The translations under genes and the position numbers were made by a program. A DNA stretch of 64,000 nucleotides from Streptomyces sp. TS71-3 (GTDB lineage Bacteria > Actinomycetota > Actinomycetes > Streptomycetales > Streptomycetaceae), in assembly GCF_018327685.1 (NCBI RefSeq), contig NZ_BNEL01000001.1:2604001-2668000 (forward strand). The letters are read 5' to 3'. This document shows, one piece after another, positions 1 through 8,827 of this stretch (positions are counted from its first letter, which is position 1; each line of letters opens with the position of its first letter). Below the pieces are notes generated by a model. It saw only the letters and a list, made by a program, of their open reading frames with translations, was not told where the DNA came from and made no database searches.

Positions 1-629
1 TTCATCAGCCGGAGCGCCGCGGCGTCGATCAGCCCGGCGGTCGCCGGGGTGCGGGGTGCGGTGACGACCAGGAAGTCCGCGGCGGCCAGTACCCGCGGCA
101 GCCCCTCGGGCCCGTACACCTCGTCCACCGCCGGTGTGGGCAGCCCGGCCCTGCGCCGTACCCCGACCACCCGCATGTGGCAGGCCTTGGCCTTGGCCGC
201 GAGGTCCACGCCGCTGTGCCCGAGGCCCACGATGCCCAGGGTGTGCCCGGCCAGCTCGCCGTGCACCCGGCGCTCCCAGCGGTGCTCGGCCTGGGCCCGC
301 GCCCACCGGGGCGCGTCGCGGCTGAGCATCAGCATGAGCATCAGGGCGTGCTCGGCGAGCGGGATCGCGCCGTTGCCCACGGACGACGTGAGTTGGATGC
401 CGGAGGCGGACAGCTCCGGGGAGAGGTAGCCGTCGACGCCGGCGGCGGCGCTGTGGATCCAGCGCAGGCGGCGCGCGGTCGGCAGTCTCTCCGGCGGGAC
501 CGGGCCCACGACGGCGTCCGCCGCGGTGAGCAGGGCGTCGTCCGGTTCCGGTGCGAAGACGACTCGGGCGGGGGAGGCTGCCGCCTCCATGTGCCGGAGT
601 TCTTCGGGGCGCCGGGGGCCGAGCACCAC
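1..629 (-). CDS. D-2-hydroxyacid dehydrogenase family protein (partial, C-terminus outside window)
   Basis: The minus-strand reading frame is open to the left edge. It contains a Rossmann dinucleotide-binding motif (TLGIVGLGHSGVDLAAKA) and the downstream segment typical of NAD-dependent D-2-hydroxyacid dehydrogenases (LVVTAPRTPATAGLIDAAAL). An N-terminal segment with SAAAGVDGY and SSVGNGAIPLAEHALM matches the substrate-domain/hinge region of the family. The catalytic Glu and His part lies outside the window. A GTG at 629 and an in-frame ATG at 590 are both possible starts, and neither has a strong ribosome site. It lies downstream of the sugar ABC transporter operon on the same strand, separated by about 175 bases of repeat sequence, so it may have its own promoter. 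It probably reduces or oxidises a 2-keto/2-hydroxy acid; the substrate cannot be read from the sequence. Confidence 0.8.
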   Translation of the reverse strand, partial: MVLGPRRPEELRHMEAAASPARVVFAPEPDDALLTAADAVVGPVPPERLPTARRLRWIHSAAAGVDGYLSPELSASGIQLTSSVGNGAIPLAEHALMLMLMLSRDAPRWARAQAEHRWERRVHGELAGHTLGIVGLGHSGVDLAAKAKACHMRVVGVRRRAGLPTPAVDEVYGPEGLPRVLAAADFLVVTAPRTPATAGLIDAAALRLM

Positions 630-661
630 GATGAGGGGGATGCCCCCTCGGGCCGGTGGTC

Positions 662-784
662 CGCTTTCCCTTTCGTCGTGGCCGCTCGCGCAGTTCCCCG
701 CGCCCCTGTCGGGGCCCTGCCCCCTCGGGTTCGTGGGCTGCTTTCCCTTTCGTCGTGGCTGGTCGCGCAGTTCCCCGCGCCCCT
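662..784. repeat. Two direct copies of a GCGCAGTTCCCCGCGCCCC-containing intergenic repeat
   Basis: Two approximately 45-base copies lie at about 662-706 and 739-784. Each starts with CTTTCCCTTTCGTCGTGG and runs into CGCGCAGTTCCCCGCGCCCC. They occupy the space between the ABC permease stop and the dehydrogenase start. The same core recurs at about 9000-9210 in the opposite orientation and at 44720-44880, so it is a dispersed element. Confidence 0.85.
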
Positions 785-805
785 TATGGGGCGCTGACGC
801 GCCCG

Positions 806-1717
806 TCATTTCAACCCCGTCGTCGCAATGCCGCGGACCAGGTGCCGCTGCGCCAGTGCGAAGAAGACGAGGATCGGCAGGAGCGAGATCAGCGACATCG
901 CGAACAGCATGCCGATGCCGCTCTGGTTCTCCGCGGACACCATCGAGTTCAGCGCCACGGGCACCGTGAACGCGCCGGTGCGGGTCAGGTAGATCAGGGG
1001 GACGAAGAAGTCGTTCCAGGTCCAGATGAACGTGAAGATGGTGGTGGTCACCAGCGCGGGCCGCATCAGCGGGAGGATCACGCTCCAGAACGTGCGGAAC
1101 GGTCCCGCGCCGTCGATCCACGCCGCCCGGTCCAGATCGCGCGGAACGGTCCGGATGAACTGCACCATCAGGAAGACGAAGAACGCGTCGGTGCCCAGGA
1201 ACTTCGGGAGCAGCAGCGGCACGTACGTGTTCACCAGGTGCAGCTTCGAGAAGACGATGTACTGCGGAATGATCAGCGCGTGGATCGGCAGCATCACCGC
1301 GCCCAGCGTGATGGCGAGGTACACCTTCCGCATCCGGAACTCCATGCGGGCCAGCGCGTAGGCGGTCAGCGAGCAGGAGAAGAGGTTCCCGACGATCGCC
1401 CCGACGGAGACGATCAGGGAGTTGATGAAGAAGATGGAGAACGGCTGGTTGAGGATGTTCCAGCCCTCGACGAAGTTCCGGAACGTGAACTGCTTCGGGA
1501 TCAGGCCCGGTTCCGTGAGCACCAGGTGCCCGGGCTTGAACGCGCTGACCAGCATCCACAGCAGTGGATAGAGCATCAGCAGGACGAACACGATGAGCGC
1601 GGCGTGGGTGAAGGCGGAGCGCATCCGGGAGCTGGTCGGCACCCGTCCGTGGTGCGTCTGCGGCGACTTGGCCGTCGCCGGCGTCTGAATCGCCTCCGTG
1701 GCGGACCCGGTAGTCAT
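806..1717 (-). CDS. Carbohydrate ABC transporter permease (MalG type)
   Basis: This 303-residue protein is an inner-membrane permease of the carbohydrate uptake family 1 (MalG/UgpE-like). It has six predicted membrane segments, beginning with FTHAALIVFVLLMLYPLLWMLV near residues 30-60. The cytoplasmic EAA loop is present (RAAWIDGAGPFRTFWSVILPLMRPAL), which docks the ATPase subunit. The end (ALAQRHLVRGIATTGLK) is the standard C-terminus of MalG-like permeases. The upstream permease gene ends 3 bases before this start, so the two are an operon. No ATPase gene is present in the visible part; Streptomyces sugar systems often share the MsiK ATPase encoded elsewhere. The substrate is unknown, although two glycoside-hydrolase-like genes are next door. 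Confidence 0.95.
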   Translation of the reverse strand: MTTGSATEAIQTPATAKSPQTHHGRVPTSSRMRSAFTHAALIVFVLLMLYPLLWMLVSAFKPGHLVLTEPGLIPKQFTFRNFVEGWNILNQPFSIFFINSLIVSVGAIVGNLFSCSLTAYALARMEFRMRKVYLAITLGAVMLPIHALIIPQYIVFSKLHLVNTYVPLLLPKFLGTDAFFVFLMVQFIRTVPRDLDRAAWIDGAGPFRTFWSVILPLMRPALVTTTIFTFIWTWNDFFVPLIYLTRTGAFTVPVALNSMVSAENQSGIGMLFAMSLISLLPILVFFALAQRHLVRGIATTGLK

Positions 1718-1720
1718 ACG

Positions 1721-2764
1721 TCACTCGTCTCCGTAGAAGACCCAGTACTTCGACAGCAGGAAGTGGACGGCGGTGATGACCGCGATCACCACCATCAGCA
1801 CCCACGCGAGCGCCGAGGCGTATCCCATGTCGAAGTTCACGAAGCCCTGCTTGTAGAGGTACAGGGTGTAGAAGAGCGTGGAGTTCGACGGCCCGCCGGT
1901 GCCCTTGCTGACGATGTCGGCCTGCGTGAAGGACTGGAAGGCGCCGATCGTCTGGAGGATCAGGTTGAAGAAGATGATGGGCGTGAGCAGCGGGATCGTG
2001 ATGCTGCGGAACTGCCTGAAGCGCCCGGCGCCGTCCACCCGCGACGCCTCGTAGAGGTCGTCGGGTATCTGCCGCAGCCCGGCGAGGAAGATCACCATGG
2101 GGGAGCCGAACGCCCAGACGTGCAGCACGATCAGGGTGGCCAGCGCGGTGGACGGATCCTGGAGCCAGCTGTGGCCGTGGATGTGCACGAGCGCCAGGGC
2201 CCGGTTGACGAGGCCGGTGTCGCCGAAGATCTGCCGCCACAGGATCGCCACCGCCACGCTGGCGCCCAGCAGCGACGGCAGGTAGAAGACGCTGCGGTAG
2301 AAGGAGAGCGCCCGCAGGCCCCGGTCCAGGACCAGCGCGAGGAACAGCGCGAACGCGAGTTGCAGCGGGACCGACACGACGACGTAGACGAGCGTCACCC
2401 GCACCGACGCCCAGAACTGCGCGTCGTGCGCCATCCGCCGGAAGTTCTCCAGGCCGGTGAAGTGCGGCGAGGCGAGGATGTCGTAGTCGGTGAACGCGAG
2501 GTAGAGCGAGGCGAGCAGCGGCACCGAGGTGATCAGCACCAGGCCGAGCTGCCAGGGGATCAGGAAGATGTGCGCCGCCCTGCCCTGCCGGTGCAGGTGG
2601 GAGACGGCGCCGGTGGTGCCGGTCCGGCCCGTCCGGCCCCGGCGGAGTCCGAAGGGGCCCTCGCCCGGCGCGCCCGGGGCGCGTTCGCCGGGGGTGCCGG
2701 TGCCCTGCGCGGAGGTGCCGCTCGGGCCGGTGGCGGGACGGGGGGCGCTGCGCGGGAGGCTCAT
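1721..2764 (-). CDS. Carbohydrate ABC transporter permease (MalF type)
   Basis: This 347-residue permease is the partner of the preceding MalG-type subunit. Six membrane segments start at about residue 60 (FLIPWQLGLVLITSVPLLASLYLAF). An EAA loop is visible (LYEASRVDGAGRFRQFRSITIPLLTPI), and the C-terminus is FLLSKYWVFYGDE. The first 55 residues are Pro/Gly/Arg-rich and probably cytoplasmic. The ATG overlaps the stop of the binding-protein gene as ATGA, which fixes the start and implies translational coupling; longer upstream starts would read through the middle of the neighbour. It imports a sugar or oligosaccharide together with the lipoprotein encoded just upstream. Confidence 0.95.
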   Translation of the reverse strand: MSLPRSAPRPATGPSGTSAQGTGTPGERAPGAPGEGPFGLRRGRTGRTGTTGAVSHLHRQGRAAHIFLIPWQLGLVLITSVPLLASLYLAFTDYDILASPHFTGLENFRRMAHDAQFWASVRVTLVYVVVSVPLQLAFALFLALVLDRGLRALSFYRSVFYLPSLLGASVAVAILWRQIFGDTGLVNRALALVHIHGHSWLQDPSTALATLIVLHVWAFGSPMVIFLAGLRQIPDDLYEASRVDGAGRFRQFRSITIPLLTPIIFFNLILQTIGAFQSFTQADIVSKGTGGPSNSTLFYTLYLYKQGFVNFDMGYASALAWVLMVVIAVITAVHFLLSKYWVFYGDE

Positions 2765-4059
2765 GCGCGCTCCAGGTCTTGGTGGATCCGGTCGATCATC
2801 TCGCGCGCGCCGGCGGTGGTGGAGGTGCTGCCGAGGGCGATGTTCCCGGCGATCTCGGTCATCGTGTCGCGCCAGGTGTTGGAGCCGGCGGGCGCCTCGT
2901 AGCGGGTGCCCATCGCGGGGGACTCCTGGTCGCCGCGGACGAGGTTCAGCATCTCCAGCTCGTCGCGGGTGGCGTGCGGCCGGTAGGCCTCCACGACCCT
3001 CCGGTTCGGCGGCGCGCCCATGGACAGGCCGGTGGCTCTCGGCATCGCCACGTTGTTGACGTTGAAGTCGATCAGGCTGCCGGCGGCCTTCAGGCTCGCC
3101 CTGTCGATCTCGCGGGAGATCGTGAGGCGCGGGTAGTACTGGAACTTGTGGTGCGGCGCGGCGCCCGGCGCGACGGGCGCGGGGCGCTGCCGGAAGCGGT
3201 ACTGGGGGAACATCTTGCCCTCGTCCACGATGTGGTTGGAGTCGCCGACGTTCACCAGCACCTTGCCGCCGACCGTCGCCCAGTCGAAGGCCATGCCCTC
3301 CTGCTCGCTCATGGTGAGGGTGGCGCCGGCCTTGCGGAGCCGCTCCCACCAGTCGAACCACGACGCGAGACCGTCCTCGGTGAAGCCGATGCGCCCGTCG
3401 CGGGTCCACAGCTGCTCGCCGCGCTGCCGCAGCCAGGACTCGAAGACCAGGTCGATGTCCGAGCGGTACGGCAGGCCCTTGCGGCCGTGGCCGTTGTGGC
3501 GGGTGTAGTCGATGAGGAGTTCGGCGAGCTTGTCCCAGGTCCAGCCGGGGCCCTCGCCGTCGGGGAAGGTGACCCCGTCCTGCCGGGCGAAGTCCTCGTT
3601 GTAGCGGATCGCGGAGACGTAGACGCCGAGCGGGATGGTGTTGAGGGCGCCGTTCAGGCGGAAGGAGTCGAGCTGCTCCTTGGAGTAGTCGTCCAGGTGC
3701 AGGGTCGGGATCTCGTCCAGCGGGTGGAAGAGGTCGTTCTTCTCGTAGGTGAGGACCTGGGGCGACGCGATCCAGAACACGTCCGGCACGTCATGCGCGG
3801 CGATCATGGTGGTCATCCGCTCCTGCGAGGCCGTGTAGTCGGCGAACTCCGGCACCACCGTGACGGTGCCGTGCCCCCGCGCGTACGCGTCGAAGCCCCG
3901 CGAGTACGTCTTCAGGCGGATGTTGTCGCCCCAGAACCCGTAGCGCAGGGACGTGTGGCCGTTCCACGTCCCGCTGTCGTCCCGCCCCACGCCGCAGGCG
4001 GCTGCCGTGGCCGTGACCAGGCCGGCCGCACCGGCTTTGAGCAGAGCCCTGCGATCCAT
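2761..4059 (-). CDS. Sugar ABC transporter extracellular substrate-binding lipoprotein
   Basis: This 432-residue protein starts MDRRALLKAGAAGL and continues to a lipobox-like TATAAAC at Cys22. It therefore has a twin-arginine-like signal combined with a lipoprotein anchor, as is common in actinomycete binding proteins. The body is a family-1 extracellular solute-binding fold (for example YPRLTISREIDRASLKAAGSLIDF and a C-terminal NTWRDTMTEIAGNIALGSTST). The ATG at 4059 has GGGAGAAGCG directly upstream, so it is preferred over an ATG 36 codons earlier. It is the first gene of the binding protein-MalF-MalG operon. It delivers an unidentified carbohydrate to the permeases, and a candidate promoter and operator lie about 80-135 bases upstream. 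Confidence 0.93.
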   Translation of the reverse strand: MDRRALLKAGAAGLVTATAAACGVGRDDSGTWNGHTSLRYGFWGDNIRLKTYSRGFDAYARGHGTVTVVPEFADYTASQERMTTMIAAHDVPDVFWIASPQVLTYEKNDLFHPLDEIPTLHLDDYSKEQLDSFRLNGALNTIPLGVYVSAIRYNEDFARQDGVTFPDGEGPGWTWDKLAELLIDYTRHNGHGRKGLPYRSDIDLVFESWLRQRGEQLWTRDGRIGFTEDGLASWFDWWERLRKAGATLTMSEQEGMAFDWATVGGKVLVNVGDSNHIVDEGKMFPQYRFRQRPAPVAPGAAPHHKFQYYPRLTISREIDRASLKAAGSLIDFNVNNVAMPRATGLSMGAPPNRRVVEAYRPHATRDELEMLNLVRGDQESPAMGTRYEAPAGSNTWRDTMTEIAGNIALGSTSTTAGAREMIDRIHQDLERA

Positions 4060-4138
4060 CGCTTCTCCCGTCGGCTTCGTCGATGTCTGGGAGGCCCCGC
4101 ACGTTCGCAGCGGCGGCGTGGGGGTTCGGGTGCGTGTC

Positions 4139-4192
4139 ATTGCACTGCCGGTTGGATTGCCCGTCAAGAGTTCTTGCTTAGTTGTTTGACAA
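4139..4192 (-). promoter_or_regulatory. Candidate promoter and TTGT-NNN-ACAA operator of the sugar-transport operon
   Basis: On the minus strand TTGACG (4167-4162) and TGCAAT (4144-4139) are spaced by 17 bases and could be a -35/-10 pair. Just upstream lies the palindrome TTGTTTGACAA (4182-4192). A palindrome of the same form sits between the -35 and -10-like boxes of the neighbouring hydrolase operon. A shared repressor is an inference; no regulator gene of this locus is in the window. Confidence 0.5.
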
Positions 4193-4260
4193 TTTGGCTG
4201 GGTGGGGGAGGGTGCCGGTCCGGCCGGGGACGGGCACGGAGCGGCTGACCCGACGGGGCG

Positions 4261-6444
4261 TCAGGAATCCGTCGCGTAGGGGACGGTCAGGACCTCGAAG
4301 AGGTCGAGCCGGGGCAGTTCGACGCGGGCCGTCCCGTCCGGCGCCCGCTCCACCGTCAGCGGGCGGTCGGCGTAGTGCGCGTGCACCGCCGCGCCGGCGT
4401 CCGGCCATGGCAGCGTCAGCGTGCACGGGCCGACGGGCAGCGGCGCCATGAAGCGCTGCGGCGCGTCGCCCGACCGGTTGAGCAGGTGCACGACCCGGCC
4501 CGCCGCGGATCTGCCGAGCACGATCTCCACCTGCGGGGGCAGGCCGGTGCCGATCGCGAGGTCGCAGCCGCCGGTCGCCAGCGCCTGATCCGCGATCAGG
4601 TCCCGCAGCACGGCCAGGCCCAGCTCCCGGTAGCCGAGGCCCGGGTGCCACGGCAGCGCGGTGACCTGCCCCGCGCCGTGCCGGGCCGTCACCAGGCCCG
4701 GGTGCTCCAGCGGGAGGTGGCCGTGGCACTTCTCGGGCGGCCCGTACGGGGCGCGGGAGAGCGCGGGCAGCGCGGTGCCGGCGTCCGGGCGGGGCACGAC
4801 CACGTGGAACGCCCCGATCACCGGAAGGTGCGGCTCCGCGGTGCCGGTGCCGGTACCGATGCCCACCAGGTGGAGGGATCTGGTGGGCTCCACGCCCTCC
4901 CAGGTGGCGGTGTGCCGGGCGTAGGGGAGCGCCGCGAGCAAGCCCTCGCCGCCGGGTCCCGTGCCGGGTCCCGCCCCGAGTCCCGTGCCGGGTCCCGCCC
5001 CGAGCCCCGTCGCGCCCGTGGCGAGGAGCGCGCCGCCCGCCGCCGCGTACGCGTCGAGCGCCGCCGCCTCGTCCGGGTCCGGGGGGCCGAGGTCCGGCAG
5101 CACGATCAGGCGGTACTCCGACAGCGCCGCCGTCCCCCGGTGCCCGGAGCCGCGCGGCGCCGCGTCCGCGAGGCGCCCAAGCGCCTCCTGCGGCACCACG
5201 TCGAAGGGGATGTGGCGCTCCTGGAGCGCGAGGTACACGCCCTGGAACTCGCCGGTGGCGCGCGCGCCCCGGCCGGGGGAGGCGCGCGCGGGATCGGGGC
5301 GCACCAGCAGGACGCGCGGCTCGGGCCGCAGGTCCCGGTAGACGCCGGCGTGGTCGCGGTGGAAGCGGATGATCCGCCCCGCCGAGCCGAGGCAGCCGTA
5401 GGCCCCGGTGTCCGGCGTGCCCATGACGTACGTGGATGGCACGGCGCCGCGCGAGACGGCCTGCACCAGGTACTGCGCGAAGTGGTGCGGGTCCTCCCCG
5501 GCCCACCGGTACGGCATGTCGAGGAACCCCACCGAGTTCACCAGCACCGGCACACCGGGCCGCTGGGCCTTGGCCGCGCTCACGTGCTCGGCGGTGCGGT
5601 GGTGCCACAGCGGCCGGCCGACCGCGTTGTTGGCCTCGTGGAAGACGATGTCGGCCCGGTCGCCCAGGATCAGCGCGGCGTCCGGGCTCCGCCGGGCGAC
5701 GTGGGCGCGGATGCGGGCGGTGAGGTCGTCGAGCACGGTCCGGGTGAACCGCTGCCAGTCGCCGTATCCGGGCGACTCGGGACCGGTGGGCAGCGGCGCG
5801 CCCCCGGAGTGCGCGGCCCAGCGCCGGGCGCACCCCGGGCAGTGGCACACGCCCCGGTACCGCTTGCTGTAGTCGACCTCGTTGAACGACATCCAGTTGA
5901 GGAAGAACCCGGCCACCGCCGGATACCGTTCCAGCACCTCCCCGAGCACGTCGAAGAGCCGCTCCTGGTAGTACTCGCCGCTGGGGCAGACGCTGACCAG
6001 GCCCTGCACCACCTGCCGTTCGCCCGCCGCGTCCACGAAGCACCACTCCGGATGCGCCTCGGCGCGGGCGTGGTCGACCTTCGAGAAGTCCATCCGGCCC
6101 AGCACCCTGATGCCGCGCCGCCCGGCCTCGGCCACCGCGTCGCCCACCAGGTCGCCGGACGGCCGGTCGGCCAGGTGCGGGTTGCGCGTCTGGAAGGGCA
6201 GCCCGGTCGGGTAGTTGGAGACGATGCCGCCGACGCTGAGCAGCCAGGTGTCGGCGCCGTACCCGACGAGGAAGTCGAGCACCTTCGCCACGTCCAGGCC
6301 GGCGTCGACCTCGCGCAGGTTCGTCTGGAACATCCGGAAGGGCTCGCGCCACCAGGGGCGGGGCTCGTCGGGGGCCGGAGTGCCGGGGTCCGGGCCGGGG
6401 CCGCCTTCCGCGTCAGGGTCACCCTCCCTGCCGGGGGCGCTCAC
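4261..6444 (-). CDS. Glycoside-hydrolase-like protein (GHL6 / beta-galactosidase-trimerisation type)
   Basis: This 727-residue protein has a (beta/alpha)8-like N-terminal half. It begins with FRMFQTNLREVDAGLD and contains RGIRVLGRMDFSK, HPEWCFVDAAGER, SVCPSGEYYQERLFDVL and a Cys pair in CHCPGC. This pattern resembles hypothetical glycosyl hydrolase family 6 proteins with a following trimerisation/Rossmann-like domain (EYRLIVLPDLGPPDPDEAAALDAY). No signal peptide is visible, so it probably acts on imported sugars in the cytoplasm. The GTG at 6444 overlaps the upstream stop as GTGA and is taken as the start. A short repeat encoding GAGPGTGLGAGPGTG lies near residue 490. It is paralogous to the gene upstream. 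The substrate and any enzymatic activity are not established. Confidence 0.65.
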   Translation of the reverse strand: MSAPGREGDPDAEGGPGPDPGTPAPDEPRPWWREPFRMFQTNLREVDAGLDVAKVLDFLVGYGADTWLLSVGGIVSNYPTGLPFQTRNPHLADRPSGDLVGDAVAEAGRRGIRVLGRMDFSKVDHARAEAHPEWCFVDAAGERQVVQGLVSVCPSGEYYQERLFDVLGEVLERYPAVAGFFLNWMSFNEVDYSKRYRGVCHCPGCARRWAAHSGGAPLPTGPESPGYGDWQRFTRTVLDDLTARIRAHVARRSPDAALILGDRADIVFHEANNAVGRPLWHHRTAEHVSAAKAQRPGVPVLVNSVGFLDMPYRWAGEDPHHFAQYLVQAVSRGAVPSTYVMGTPDTGAYGCLGSAGRIIRFHRDHAGVYRDLRPEPRVLLVRPDPARASPGRGARATGEFQGVYLALQERHIPFDVVPQEALGRLADAAPRGSGHRGTAALSEYRLIVLPDLGPPDPDEAAALDAYAAAGGALLATGATGLGAGPGTGLGAGPGTGPGGEGLLAALPYARHTATWEGVEPTRSLHLVGIGTGTGTAEPHLPVIGAFHVVVPRPDAGTALPALSRAPYGPPEKCHGHLPLEHPGLVTARHGAGQVTALPWHPGLGYRELGLAVLRDLIADQALATGGCDLAIGTGLPPQVEIVLGRSAAGRVVHLLNRSGDAPQRFMAPLPVGPCTLTLPWPDAGAAVHAHYADRPLTVERAPDGTARVELPRLDLFEVLTVPYATDS

Positions 6445-8657
6445 GCCCCCGCCCCCTCGCCGGTCGCCGCGTCGCCCGCCTCCGAGGACCGCGCGTCGCT
6501 CCAGGTCAGCAGTGCCACCTCCAGCAGCTCCGCCTCCGCAACGGTGACCTCGGCGCGGCCGTCCGCCACCCGGACGGGGACGTCGGTGCCGGCCACGAGC
6601 AGGCGGGCCGTCACGTCGCGGGCGCCCGGGGGCAGCGCGGCGGAGACGGTCTGCGGGGGCAGGGGCCGCACCTCGTGCCGGGTGCCGCGCAGGGCCGACG
6701 GGTCGTCGAGGTTGACCAGCGCGACGCTCAGCGCCCGCGGGCCGCGGCGCACCGCCACGTCCACCAGCCCGCTGCCGTCCACCCGCACCGCCGGCTGAGG
6801 GCCCAGCGCCCAGCGCACCGCGTCCGCGATCAGCCGCCCGTGGTCGAGCTGGAGGGCCTCCCAGTAGACGGCGCCCAGGTCGAACGCCGCGTACACGGTG
6901 CGCCCGCCGCCCTCCGCCTGCCGGCACACCACCGCGGGCGCGTCCGGCTCCGCGCGGGCGTAGACCTCCTCCATCGGCAGGTCGGGGAAGTCCGGCACGA
7001 AGCGGAAGGGCACCTCCGTACCGTCCGCGGCCTCGATCCCGAGGACGCTGGTGCCGCCGATGATCCGCCCGGCGCCGGCGGGCCCGGCGTGCAGGGGATG
7101 CTCGGGGCCGGTCAGCGCGATGTAGTTGTTGCGCACGGTACGGGCGGGCTCCCGCAGCCGGACACCGAGGACGTCGCCGAGGGCGAAGTCGGCGCGCTCG
7201 GCACCGTCCTCGTCGAGCAGCCCCGCCCGGTGCACCGCCACCAGCGAACCGCCCCCGGACACGAAGTCCCGGACGATCCCGACCTCCCGCGGCCCCAGGC
7301 GCTCGGCACCGGTGAGCACCAGCAGCCGGTGGCGGGCCAGGCGTTCGGCGGTCAGCGCGGAGTCGGAGATCAGCTCGAACGGGATACGGGCCGCCACGAG
7401 CGCGTGGTGGATGCCGTCGTCGTGCCGGTCGCGCAGCCGCTCGGCACCGGAGCGGTGCGGGGACGGGTAGCCGTCGAGCACGGCGACGTCAGCGGCCGTC
7501 CGCAGGTCCCGCAGCACCGGCTCCAGGCGGGCGTGCAGGCGGAACAGGTCGGCCACCGGGGCCACCCAGCGGCGGTCCGGCACGGCGGCGTTGAACTTCG
7601 TCATCCACGGGTTGATGCCGTGCACGAAGCCGTCCGCGATCCAGGTGCGCACCTCCGCCGCCGGCGCCACCGAGTCCTTCCAGCGGTGCCGGTGCTCGGG
7701 CCCCACGGACGAGATGAGCTGCGCGGGACGGTCCGGGAACGCGGCCCGGCTGCGCCGCGCGAGCTGGCCCGCCGTCCACAGCGGCTCGGTGCCGGAGCGG
7801 CCCTGCCGGTCGATGACGAAGAACGGCGAGTAGCGCTGCGCGATCACCGGGTCCAGGTCGCGCACGGTGGTGGCGCCCAGGTTGGGGATGAACGAGGCGT
7901 GCGGGCGCTCGCTCTTCACCGCGGCGTCCCACCGCGCCACCAGCTCGCCCAGCCTGCCGCGCCGCCAGGCGACGTAGGCGGGCCACGCGGGGTCGTCCGA
8001 CCGGCCCTCTTCGCGGGGGAGTTCGCGGCCGGTGTCGGCCCGGAAGGAGTCCCGTGCGGCGGCGCTGTAGGAGATGCCGCCGTGGCCGTCCCAGCGGTTG
8101 GCGAAGACGGCGTCGATGTCGTACTCGCGGGCGATCTCGCGCGCCACCTCGGTGATGAACTCCCCGTGGTAGTCGCTGAACGGGCAGGTCAGCCAGGCCC
8201 CAGGCAGCGACCAGTGCTCCAGCGGCCGGCCGTCCTGACCGAGCGCCAGCCACTCCGGGTGCGCCTCGGCGGCGTCCGCGTGCACCGCGTGCGGGTCGAC
8301 CCGGGCCATCACGTGCATGCCCAGCTTCCTGGCACCCTCGACGAGGGTGCCGAACGGGTCGGTGCCGCCGAGGAAGGCGCTTCGGTGGTGCAGCGGGATG
8401 CGGGTCGGGTAGTAGGCGACGTAGCCGCCGGCGCTGAGGCAGAGCGCGTTGGCGCGGCTCTCGCGCATCAGCTCCAGCCAGAACTCGGCGTCGAAGTGGG
8501 CGGGGTCGTCCTCGGCCAGGGTGAGCTGGATCCAACGGGTGGCGGACTCCACCCAGCCGGCGCCCCGGCCGCCGGTTCCGGTGTGCCGCTCGGGGGTGGG
8601 CTCCGGGTGCCGTCCGGGCGCGGACTGTGCCGTGATGTCAGGCAAGGGGGCCTCCAT
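6441..8657 (-). CDS. Glycoside-hydrolase-like protein (GHL6 / beta-galactosidase-trimerisation type), paralogue
   Basis: This 738-residue protein shares its layout with the next gene. Its N-terminal barrel-like region has WIQLTLAEDDPAHFDAEFW, ANALCLSAGGYVAYYPTRIP, MHVMARVDPHAV and HPEWLALGQDGRP. A middle glutamine-amidotransferase-like domain follows (HRLLVLTGAERLGPREVGIVRDFV), then a beta-rich C-terminus. It lacks a signal peptide. The ATG at 8657 is preceded by GAGGGGGAC at slightly long spacing. The two hydrolase-like genes form one operon through the GTGA overlap. Their position upstream of a sugar importer suggests they process the imported saccharide, perhaps a uronic or 2-keto-acid-yielding one given the adjacent dehydrogenase; this is inference only. 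Confidence 0.65.
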   Translation of the reverse strand: MEAPLPDITAQSAPGRHPEPTPERHTGTGGRGAGWVESATRWIQLTLAEDDPAHFDAEFWLELMRESRANALCLSAGGYVAYYPTRIPLHHRSAFLGGTDPFGTLVEGARKLGMHVMARVDPHAVHADAAEAHPEWLALGQDGRPLEHWSLPGAWLTCPFSDYHGEFITEVAREIAREYDIDAVFANRWDGHGGISYSAAARDSFRADTGRELPREEGRSDDPAWPAYVAWRRGRLGELVARWDAAVKSERPHASFIPNLGATTVRDLDPVIAQRYSPFFVIDRQGRSGTEPLWTAGQLARRSRAAFPDRPAQLISSVGPEHRHRWKDSVAPAAEVRTWIADGFVHGINPWMTKFNAAVPDRRWVAPVADLFRLHARLEPVLRDLRTAADVAVLDGYPSPHRSGAERLRDRHDDGIHHALVAARIPFELISDSALTAERLARHRLLVLTGAERLGPREVGIVRDFVSGGGSLVAVHRAGLLDEDGAERADFALGDVLGVRLREPARTVRNNYIALTGPEHPLHAGPAGAGRIIGGTSVLGIEAADGTEVPFRFVPDFPDLPMEEVYARAEPDAPAVVCRQAEGGGRTVYAAFDLGAVYWEALQLDHGRLIADAVRWALGPQPAVRVDGSGLVDVAVRRGPRALSVALVNLDDPSALRGTRHEVRPLPPQTVSAALPPGARDVTARLLVAGTDVPVRVADGRAEVTVAEAELLEVALLTWSDARSSEAGDAATGEGAGA

Positions 8658-8674
8658 TCGTCAGCGTCCCCCTC

Positions 8675-8703
8675 AGTAGAGCGTTTGTAAGACAAGTTCA
8701 CAA
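8675..8703 (-). promoter_or_regulatory. Candidate promoter with embedded operator upstream of the hydrolase operon
   Basis: On the minus strand TTGTGA (8703-8698) and TCTACT (8680-8675) are separated by 17 bases and fit a weak vegetative promoter. The palindrome TTGTAAGACAA (8685-8695) fills the spacer, a layout expected for repression. The same spaced TTGT/ACAA palindrome occurs upstream of the transport operon. Confidence 0.5.
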
Positions 8704-8827
8704 GACTGGCGGGTACGGTTTTTGGGGTGGCCGGTGCCGTCCGGGAGGGGTGGTTGCGGTTGTCGCCGGACCATCTGGCGGTGGCGGGTTGCTCGCGCCC
8801 ACGCGGCGGAGCCGCATATCGATACAG

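Noticed and set aside
656..2902. A 748-codon plus-strand frame over the ABC permeases
   Set aside because: It is antisense to two permeases with clear EAA loops and membrane segments; its own composition is charged and repetitive.
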